Of a stretch of DNA of 5,702 bases, positions 1 to 5,328 are shown one piece after another (position 1 is the stretch's first letter; the number at the start of each line of letters is the position of its first letter). Source of the stretch: Tannerella sp. (lineage in GTDB: Bacteria; Bacteroidota; Bacteroidia; Bacteroidales; Tannerellaceae); assembly GCA_031290635.1 (NCBI GenBank), contig JAITNE010000216.1, positions 1 to 5,702 on the forward strand, in the 5' to 3' direction. Below the pieces are notes generated by a model that did no database searches, was not told the DNA's origin, and was given only the letters and a program-made list of their open reading frames with translations. The translations under genes were made by a program, and so were the position numbers.

Positions 1-38
1 GGTGAAACTTCTACGAGGTATTAGCTTCTCCGACGCTT

Positions 39-64
39 CACGGATTGCCGTGTGAAAAATTTTT
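39..64 (+). terminator. Possible weak intrinsic terminator of an upstream gene
   Basis: A perfect 5-bp stem, CACGG (39-43) and CCGTG (48-52), closes an ATTG loop and is followed by TGAAAAA and five T residues (60-64). The stem can be extended on its outer side only with a 2-base bulge. The segment GAAAAATTTTTC (54-65) is itself palindromic. Together this could end transcription of a gene lying left of the window. The stem is short and the T-run is separated from it, so this is only a candidate. No coding sequence can be supported in 1-60; the longest open stretch ends with TGA at 53-55 after 17 codons. Confidence 0.3.
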
Positions 65-97
65 CCGCTTTTTCATCAATAATACATGCAAAATCAG

Positions 98-105
98 TAT
101 CTTTG
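98..105 (+). promoter_or_regulatory. Bacteroidota-type -7 promoter element for dapB
   Basis: TATCTTTG is an exact match to TAnnTTTG, the -7 element used by the primary sigma factor of Bacteroidota. A start of transcription about 5-8 bases downstream (near 110-113) would leave a leader of roughly 15-18 bases before the ATG at 128. No clear TTG-type -33 element is visible at the expected distance; only a T-rich tract (about 69-73) lies there. The placement supports 128 rather than the upstream in-frame ATG at 86 as the dapB start. Confidence 0.6.
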
Positions 106-127
106 TGGTCTTAAACAAAAGAAATTT

Positions 128-862
128 ATGAAGATTGCTTTGATTGGATATGGAAAAATGGGGCATGCAATCGAACAGATTGCCGTGCAGCGAGGACACA
201 GGATAGTCGTAACTATCGACGTCGATAATACCGACGAGTTCGGCTCGGATGCGTTCAGATCGGCCGATGTGGCGATAGAGTTTACTACGCCCGCAACTGC
301 TTTCGACAACTGTCTGCGCTGCTTCGAGGCTAATGTGCCGGTCGTTTCGGGCACTACGGGCTGGACAGCCGGTATAGACGAGCTTAAACGGCTGTGCGAG
401 CAGGAAAACAGGACGTTTTTCCATGCCTCAAACTATAGCGTCGGCGTGAATATCTTTTTTGCGCTCAACACTTTTCTGGCTAAGCTGATGAATCGCTTTC
501 CCGCCTACGACGTCGGTCTGACGGAGGTACATCATATCCATAAACTCGACGCTCCAAGCGGTACGGCTATCACTGTTGCCGAGTCCATAGTACAAAATAT
601 AGACCGTAAAACGAAGTTTCAACTCTGCGAGGCCGGCGAACAGACTTCTGAGGACGACAATATCGTGCATATACAAGCATTGCGCGAAGGCGAAACGCCG
701 GGCATCCATGAAGTGCGCTATGAATCCGAAGTTGACGGTATAACTATCAGGCACGATGCTAAAAGTCGCGCCGGATTTGCACTCGGAGCAGTGCTTGCCG
801 CCGAATTTACCGTCGGCAAGAAAGGTTTCTTCGGAATGGACGACATGTTAAGCCCCCCTTAG
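128..862 (+). CDS. dapB: 4-hydroxy-tetrahydrodipicolinate reductase (DapB)
   Basis: Cytoplasmic NAD(P)H-dependent enzyme that reduces the dihydrodipicolinate precursor to tetrahydrodipicolinate in the diaminopimelate/lysine pathway, feeding peptidoglycan and lysine synthesis. The 244-residue product begins MKIALIGYGKMG with the Rossmann glycine motif at residues 7-12. It has the GTTG motif at 75-78 and the family signature EVHHIHKLDAPSGTA at 133-147. H135 and K139 align with the catalytic His159 and Lys163 of E. coli DapB. Length fits the shorter Bacteroidota versions (E. coli has 273). An in-frame ATG at 86 would add 14 residues, but it precedes the promoter element and the glycine motif would no longer start near residue 7, so 128 is chosen. 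The end is odd: after the expected FGMDDML come S-P-P and a stop, encoded by a C-rich repeat (see 853-878). First gene of the probable operon. Confidence 0.95.
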   Translation: MKIALIGYGKMGHAIEQIAVQRGHRIVVTIDVDNTDEFGSDAFRSADVAIEFTTPATAFDNCLRCFEANVPVVSGTTGWTAGIDELKRLCEQENRTFFHASNYSVGVNIFFALNTFLAKLMNRFPAYDVGLTEVHHIHKLDAPSGTAITVAESIVQNIDRKTKFQLCEAGEQTSEDDNIVHIQALREGETPGIHEVRYESEVDGITIRHDAKSRAGFALGAVLAAEFTVGKKGFFGMDDMLSPP

Positions 863-878
863 TCCCCCCAAAGAGGGG
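853..878 (+). repeat. C-rich/G-rich hairpin repeat at the dapB stop codon
   Basis: Two runs of six C (853-858 and 864-869), separated by TTAGT, are followed by AAAGA and GGGG (875-878). Either C-run can pair with the G-run: 866-869 with 875-878 around a 5-base loop, or 855-860 with 873-878 including one G-T pair. The element resembles dispersed intergenic repeats of the CCCCCTTAnTCCCCCnAAAGGGGG kind that I recall from Bacteroidota genomes. The dapB TAG (860-862) lies inside it. No T-run follows, so it is a poor intrinsic terminator, although the hairpin could stabilise a processed 3' end. Confidence 0.6.
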
Positions 879-890
879 ATTGAGGTTTCC

Positions 891-931
891 AATTTCTAAT
901 TTCTAACTTCTAATTTCTAATTTCTAACTTT
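891..931 (+). repeat. Tandem heptamer repeat (AATTTCT)n before lepB
   Basis: Six consecutive 7-base units are visible from 891: AATTTCT, AATTTCT, AACTTCT, AATTTCT, AATTTCT, then a partial AACTTT. The T-to-C change falls in every third unit, so the array is also a 21-base repeat copied twice. It ends 6 bases before the lepB ATG at 938 and fills most of the AT-rich leader of that gene. Similar TTTCTAA-type arrays are familiar in intergenic regions of Bacteroidota, but no function is known to me. Confidence 0.85.
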
Positions 932-937
932 ATTAAT

Positions 938-2344
938 ATGAACAAATTCAAAAACGCAGATCGCAGCCGGCTGATTAACTTCGGTATATGGGCGGTAATC
1001 TTTATTCTGTTTTCGGTGTGGACAAGCAGCTGGTGGCTATTGCTCGGCATACTCGTCCCGGCCGACGTCTATCTGACGAAATTCATTCCATGGGGCGCAT
1101 GGAAGAAGTCCAAGAACCCGCGAATCGCTTCTGTCCTCAACGGAATAGACGACCTGCTGTTCGCACTTGTAGCCGTTTATATAATCAATATATTCGTCTT
1201 TCAAAACTATCAGATACCGTCGTCTTCGCTCGAAAAATCCTTGCTGGTAGGCGACTTTCTCTTTGTCAGCAAGCTGAGTTACGGCCCGCGCATCCCGAAT
1301 ACGCCGATAGCTTTCCCGCTCGTTCAGAACACGCTGCCGTTTTTCAACTGCAAATCCTATTTAGACTGGCCTGATTGGGGATACAAGCGCGTCAAAGGCA
1401 ACGGCTCCGTCCATCGCGACGACATCGTAGTATTCAACTTTCCGGCCGGCGATACCGTCGCCCTTAATCGGCAAAATACCGACTACTACACGCTTAAACA
1501 TTATTACGGCGAAGCGGCTATACGCCTTAACAAGGCTGAGTACGGCGAAATAATCTACCGTCCGGTCGATAAGCGCGAAAACTACGTCAAACGCTGCGTA
1601 GGCATGCCGGGCGATTCGCTGCAGATAATCGACAATCAGGTCTATATCGACGGCAAAATCCTTCCGAACAAGAGTAACGTGCAGTTCGTCTATTATGTCG
1701 AGACCGACGGTACGCTTATTAAGGACGAGATATTTCGACGTATGAAGGTGAGCCTTGAAGACCGCAAGTTTGAGACCGAAAAGGATTTACTGTCATACCT
1801 TGGATTCAGAACTAATTCCGACGGCAGATTTAATCCCGTCTATAAACTTCCTCTGACCGTCGAAGCCTGCAATATTCTGAAGAAAATGCCTTCCGTAAAG
1901 AACATAAAGATTGAGCCGGATAATGTTTTAGGAAACGACGCCTATTATCCGCCGGACTATCCGACCGGCTGGACGCGCGATAACTATGGTCCGATCTGGA
2001 TTCCAAGCAAAGGCGCTACCATCACGCTCGACGAACGCAACCTGGCGCTCTATCAACGCTGTATCCGCAACTATGAGAACAATACCCTCGAAGTACGCGC
2101 CGACGGAACCGTCCTTATCAACGGACAGGAGACTGCAAGCTATACCTTCAAGTACGACTATTACTGGATGATGGGCGACAACCGGCATCTGAGCGCCGAT
2201 AGCCGTTCGTGGGGATTCGTGCCCGAAGACCATATAGTCGGTAAACCCATAATGGTTTGGCTGTCGATAGATAAAGACCACAACCTCTTCAACGGCGGCA
2301 TCCGCTGGAGCCGCATGTTTCGCTTTGCGGACTCATTTAACTGA
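938..2344 (+). CDS. lepB: Signal peptidase I (S26A), long Bacteroidales form
   Basis: Inner-membrane serine protease that removes signal peptides from secreted and outer-membrane proteins, with its catalytic domain in the periplasm. The 468-residue protein has hydrophobic segments at about 14-28, 31-47 and 72-88. The serine box is IPSSSLEKSLLVGDFLFVSK (93-112), where S97 aligns with E. coli Ser90. The general-base region NYVKRCVGMPGD (215-226) carries K218, aligned with Lys145. The C-terminal box has GDNR (413-416) and DSRSWGFVP (421-429). All catalytic elements are therefore present. The usual Met after the serine is Leu98. A large insert (about 245-385) between the lysine box and the last barrel strands makes it much longer than the 324-residue E. 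coli enzyme; such long forms are typical of Bacteroidales. It follows dapB by 75 bases and precedes its paralog by 15 bases. Confidence 0.95.
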   Translation: MNKFKNADRSRLINFGIWAVIFILFSVWTSSWWLLLGILVPADVYLTKFIPWGAWKKSKNPRIASVLNGIDDLLFALVAVYIINIFVFQNYQIPSSSLEKSLLVGDFLFVSKLSYGPRIPNTPIAFPLVQNTLPFFNCKSYLDWPDWGYKRVKGNGSVHRDDIVVFNFPAGDTVALNRQNTDYYTLKHYYGEAAIRLNKAEYGEIIYRPVDKRENYVKRCVGMPGDSLQIIDNQVYIDGKILPNKSNVQFVYYVETDGTLIKDEIFRRMKVSLEDRKFETEKDLLSYLGFRTNSDGRFNPVYKLPLTVEACNILKKMPSVKNIKIEPDNVLGNDAYYPPDYPTGWTRDNYGPIWIPSKGATITLDERNLALYQRCIRNYENNTLEVRADGTVLINGQETASYTFKYDYYWMMGDNRHLSADSRSWGFVPEDHIVGKPIMVWLSIDKDHNLFNGGIRWSRMFRFADSFN

Positions 2345-2359
2345 AATATTTACACACAG

Positions 2360-3202
2360 ATGAAGCAGGCTCTCAGATATATTGTTTTCGTTCTTGCTGC
2401 AATAACCGTAGTTGTTGCAGTACGCTTGTTTCTGCTCGGTTCTTACCATATAAAAAGTAACCATTTCAGCGACTCAATCAGTACGGGAGACAGAATTTTA
2501 GTCAACAAACTGAAAACAGACGGCAACCCCGGCAGAGGTCGACTGATACTCTACAGTAGTCCGCTGAAGAGCGACGAAGCTTCGCCGCCGTTGTTTGCAG
2601 GCCGCGTCGTAGGGATGCCCGGCGACGTCATACAGACAGGACTTGACGGGTTTCGCGTCAACGGTAAAATCATCGCTGATGCAAAGATGACCAGGTCGTT
2701 GTTTCGCGTCCGCAAAGACGTCAAACGTAATTTGTTGGACGCTATGGACGCCTTGCATATTCCCTTGCGAAACGTCGCCGAAGATGCGGTGAACATAACC
2801 CTGAGCATGAGTATCCGTGAGAAAAACCTGCTTATGACGAATCTTGACAAGGTTATTTCTGTGGATATGATTGAAAGCAAGGATACGACTTACAGTTTTG
2901 TGATACCCCGCAAAGGTCATAGTCTGGTTATCAATTCAACCTCGCTGATTTCTTGCAAGGAAGCCTTGACTGATGAGGGCGGAACGGCTGTAAAGATACT
3001 CGACGGCAAACTCTTTATCAATGGCGTGGAACAACATTCGTTTCACTTCAATCGTGATTATTACTGGGTATTGTCGGAAGATGAAACCGGCGGAATCGAT
3101 TCGCGCCACTTGGGTCTTATCCCTAAAGACCATATCATAGGCAATATGTGGTTCTGCTGGTTTAGTCGCAATCCCGCGCACCGCTGGAAAAAAATCAAAT
3201 GA
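2360..3202 (+). CDS. S26 signal peptidase-like protein, predicted catalytically inactive
   Basis: A paralog of the preceding signal peptidase: 280 residues, with one N-terminal membrane segment (about 5-26) and a predicted periplasmic domain. It lines up with LepB across the whole fold. YHIKSNHFSDSISTGDRILVNK (starts at 29) matches the serine box, FAGRVVGMPGD (79-89) the lysine box, and the stretch beginning DYYW (233-236) with DSR (247-249) the C-terminal box. However, the catalytic serine position is H35, the lysine position is G81, and GDNR is SEDE (239-242). Structural residues such as GMPGD, GD at 43-44 and the IPRKG strand (182-186) remain. It also retains a shortened version of the LepB insert. 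The reading frame is intact, so this looks like a maintained pseudopeptidase rather than a decaying gene. It may bind or regulate LepB or its substrates; this is inference. It is usually annotated simply as 'signal peptidase I'. Confidence 0.85.
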   Translation: MKQALRYIVFVLAAITVVVAVRLFLLGSYHIKSNHFSDSISTGDRILVNKLKTDGNPGRGRLILYSSPLKSDEASPPLFAGRVVGMPGDVIQTGLDGFRVNGKIIADAKMTRSLFRVRKDVKRNLLDAMDALHIPLRNVAEDAVNITLSMSIREKNLLMTNLDKVISVDMIESKDTTYSFVIPRKGHSLVINSTSLISCKEALTDEGGTAVKILDGKLFINGVEQHSFHFNRDYYWVLSEDETGGIDSRHLGLIPKDHIIGNMWFCWFSRNPAHRWKKIK

Positions 3203-3211
3203 AAGGCAACT

Positions 3212-4474
3212 ATGAATGAGGTGATAATAGAGAAACTGAAAGTTCTGGCTGAATCGGCGAAGTATGACGTGTCGTGCGCTTCGAGCGGAACAGTAAGAGG
3301 TAATAAATCGGGCGGTCTCGGCAACACCGTCGGAGGGATGGGTATCTGCCACAGTTTTACCGAAGACGGTCGCTGTATTTCGCTGCTCAAAATCATGCTT
3401 ACAAACAACTGTATCTATGATTGCGCCTACTGCATCAACCGCCGGAGCAATGACCGCCAACGCGCTACCTTCGCCGTCAGCGAACTCGTAGAACTGACTG
3501 TTGAGTTCTATCGCCGTAATTATATAGAAGGACTGTTTCTGAGTTCCGGCGTAGTGCGCAACCCCGACTATACTATGGAACGAATGGTGCGCGTCGTCAA
3601 GGACTTGCGCACCGTTCACCGTTTCAACGGCTATATTCATCTGAAAAGTATTCCCGGATGCAGTCGCGAGTTAGTCAACGAAGGCGGACTTTATGCCGAC
3701 CGTATGAGCGTAAACCTTGAGATTCCTAACGAACAAAACCTCAAAATGCTTGCTCCCGAAAAGGATTTCCAAAGCGTTTTCACTCCGATGAGGTTTATTC
3801 AGCAAGGTATGTTGCAGAGTTTGGAAGAACGTCGCAAGTTTCGCCATGCTCCCCGCTTCGTCCCTGCCGGTCAAAGCACTCAGATGATTGTGGGTGCAAC
3901 GCCTGAAAGCGACAAAACCATACTCGACATCTCGTCGGCTCTGTATCGTCGTCCGAGCATGAAGCGCGTCTATTATTCCGGCTTTATTCCGGTTAATGCT
4001 TATGACAAACGGCTTCCGGCTTTGCAACAAGCGCCCTTGGTTCGCGAAAACCGACTTTATCAGGCCGATTGGCTGATGCGCTTCTACGAGTTTCGCGCCG
4101 ACGAAATCGTTGACGACCGCAATCCTAATCTCGACCTCGAAATCGACCCTAAATTAGCGTATGCGCTGAAGCATCCCGAATGTTTTCCGGTGGACGTCAA
4201 TACCGCCGATTACCAAATGATTCTGCGAGTGCCCGGCATAGGGGTCAAGTCGGCTAAACTGATAATCGCGGCGCGACGCTTCGGCCGACTTACAGGCGAA
4301 CAACTCCGCAAAATAGGTATTGTGATGAAAAAAGCGCAATACTTCATCACTTGCCGCGAGCTGCCCGTTCACACCGTCAATGAGGTTACGCCGGAATATA
4401 TTCGCCGCGTGCTGACCGAGCCTCGCAAGAAGAAAATGATACACGATACACAACTAAGTTTGAATTTCACATGA
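3212..4474 (+). CDS. Putative DNA modification/repair radical SAM protein (TIGR03916-like)
   Basis: A 420-residue radical SAM protein. C67, C71 and C74 in NNCIYDCAYC form the CX3CX2C motif that binds the [4Fe-4S] cluster used to cleave S-adenosylmethionine. Further cysteines at 22 (SCASSG), 46 and 55 (CHSFTEDGRC) lie just before it and could bind a second metal site. A VNTADYQMILRVPGIG segment (328-343), followed by GVKSAKLIIAARR, forms a ComEA-like helix-hairpin-helix, a DNA-backbone-binding module. The C-terminus has QLSLNF (414-419), which resembles the sliding-clamp-binding peptide. The overall pattern matches the family I know as 'putative DNA modification/repair radical SAM protein'; its reaction and substrate are unknown. 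It starts 9 bases after the previous stop, with GAAAGG 5 bases before the ATG (a possible Shine-Dalgarno). It overlaps the next gene by ATGA, which suggests coupled translation with its usual partner. Confidence 0.9.
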   Translation: MNEVIIEKLKVLAESAKYDVSCASSGTVRGNKSGGLGNTVGGMGICHSFTEDGRCISLLKIMLTNNCIYDCAYCINRRSNDRQRATFAVSELVELTVEFYRRNYIEGLFLSSGVVRNPDYTMERMVRVVKDLRTVHRFNGYIHLKSIPGCSRELVNEGGLYADRMSVNLEIPNEQNLKMLAPEKDFQSVFTPMRFIQQGMLQSLEERRKFRHAPRFVPAGQSTQMIVGATPESDKTILDISSALYRRPSMKRVYYSGFIPVNAYDKRLPALQQAPLVRENRLYQADWLMRFYEFRADEIVDDRNPNLDLEIDPKLAYALKHPECFPVDVNTADYQMILRVPGIGVKSAKLIIAARRFGRLTGEQLRKIGIVMKKAQYFITCRELPVHTVNEVTPEYIRRVLTEPRKKKMIHDTQLSLNFT

Positions 4475-5241
4475 CTGTTTTTTTTTATGACAAGACTTTT
4501 GAGGGATTGTTGAGCGCCGTTTTCGATGCTTACGACTTGAAACTTTTTCCCGAACGATTACTGCCGGAGGGTGTAATCATGCCGCTGTTCACGGACTTTA
4601 GTCATACGGTCGTTACGGACAGCCTTCGCTCGAAGCGTGTGTGGAAAGGTCTGCGGGGGAAGTTGGAACAAAACATCTGCAATATGCTGTCGTACGTATG
4701 GCTGTCGGAACTCGAAGGTAGCGACGAACTGCTGTTTCGCTATATCTGCAAAGCTTTCAATACCGACAAAAACATCTCATACAACTTTGGTGACGACGAT
4801 ATTCCGGAAGTACGAAAAATAGCTCGTAAAGTAGCGCATGAAGCTATGTATATAAAGCAGTTTGTACGTTTCCAGAAAGCCGCCGACGATGTTTTCTTCG
4901 CTCCTGTCCGACCGGTCTATAATGCTTTGCCGCTGACTGTAGATCATTTCACCGACCGCTTTGCCGACCAGCAGTGGGTAGTGTACGACCTGCGCCGCCG
5001 CTACGGTTACTACTACGACCTGCACGTAACGAAAGAGATTACTTTCGCTGATGACGACCACCTTTTGAGTGGTAAATTAGACGAATCGCTTATGGCCTCC
5101 GACGAGAAACTTTTTCAAAATCTTTGGCGAGGATACTTCAAGGCTATGACCATCAAGGAACGCATCAACCCGCGCCTGCATCGCCATAACCTCCCTGCGC
5201 GCTTCTGGAATCTCCTGACGGAAAAACAAGTTAATTGTTAA
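4471..5241 (+). CDS. TIGR03915/DUF4130 family putative DNA repair protein
   Basis: A 256-residue, probably cytoplasmic protein with no signal peptide or membrane segment. It matches the family regularly found beside the radical SAM DNA repair protein. Recognisable features are the start MTVFFYDKTFEGLLSAVFDAY, HEAMYIKQFVRFQK (123-136), the region DRFADQQWVVYDLRRRYG (162-179) and the C-terminal signature RINPRLHRHNLPARFW (231-246). From family knowledge, the DUF4130 domain also occurs fused to uracil-DNA-glycosylase-like proteins (UdgX type), which supports a role in nucleic-acid repair. No catalytic residues have been established that I know of. The start overlaps the radical SAM stop (ATGA), so the two are probably made in fixed proportion and act together. 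No clear intrinsic terminator follows. Family assignment is fairly secure; molecular function is unknown. Confidence 0.88.
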   Translation: MTVFFYDKTFEGLLSAVFDAYDLKLFPERLLPEGVIMPLFTDFSHTVVTDSLRSKRVWKGLRGKLEQNICNMLSYVWLSELEGSDELLFRYICKAFNTDKNISYNFGDDDIPEVRKIARKVAHEAMYIKQFVRFQKAADDVFFAPVRPVYNALPLTVDHFTDRFADQQWVVYDLRRRYGYYYDLHVTKEITFADDDHLLSGKLDESLMASDEKLFQNLWRGYFKAMTIKERINPRLHRHNLPARFWNLLTEKQVNC

Positions 5242-5242
5242 C

Positions 5243-5255
5243 CCGTCATTGTGAG
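5243..5255 (+). repeat. Possible remnant of a CGTCATTGCGAG-type dispersed repeat
   Basis: CCGTCATTGTGAG, directly after the DUF4130 gene stop, differs by one base from CCGTCATTGCGAG, the head of a dispersed intergenic repeat seen in many bacterial genomes (recalled, not searched). The expected continuation is absent, so this would be a truncated copy, and 12 matching bases could also be chance. Confidence 0.25.
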
Positions 5256-5287
5256 TCCACATAAAAATTCAAATAATGGGAAATGAC

Positions 5288-5312
5288 TTCGTGTTAATTC
5301 GTGCCATTCGTG
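5288..5312 (+). repeat. Triple TTCGTG repeat upstream of the WbqC gene
   Basis: TTCGTG occurs at 5288-5293, 5298-5303 and 5307-5312, at 10- and 9-base spacing, with the separators TTAA and CCA. It ends 16 bases before the WbqC-family start codon. The phrase resembles the 'AATTCGTGnnATTCGTGG' intergenic repeat that I recall from Bacteroidota genomes. No TAnnTTTG promoter element is visible in the 87-base gap, so whether the WbqC gene has its own promoter is unclear. Confidence 0.6.
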
Positions 5313-5328
5313 GACAACTTCTTAACTT

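Noticed and set aside
1..60. Short open frame of 17 codons ending at TGA 53-55, as a possible tail of an upstream gene, and faint similarity to a dispersed GGATTGC-type repeat.
   Set aside because: Too short to recognise any family, and it overlaps the hairpin; the repeat similarity is too weak to support a call.
38..424. Reverse-strand open frame of 128 codons across the dapB 5' end.
   Set aside because: Antisense to the well-supported dapB Rossmann domain and its promoter, with no recognisable motif.
925..932. TAACTTTA as a possible -7 promoter element (one mismatch to TAnnTTTG) for lepB.
   Set aside because: It is a product of the heptamer repeat and would place the transcript start at or after the ATG at 938.
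2936..3640. Long reverse-strand open frame of 234 codons.
   Set aside because: It lies opposite the S26 paralog and the radical SAM gene, both clearly recognisable on the + strand. It spans their junction and has no recognisable domain.
5255..5315. Inverted pair GTCCAC (5255-5260) and GTGGAC (5310-5315) flanking the gap before the WbqC gene.
   Set aside because: Only six bases, with no extension and a 49-base loop; likely chance.
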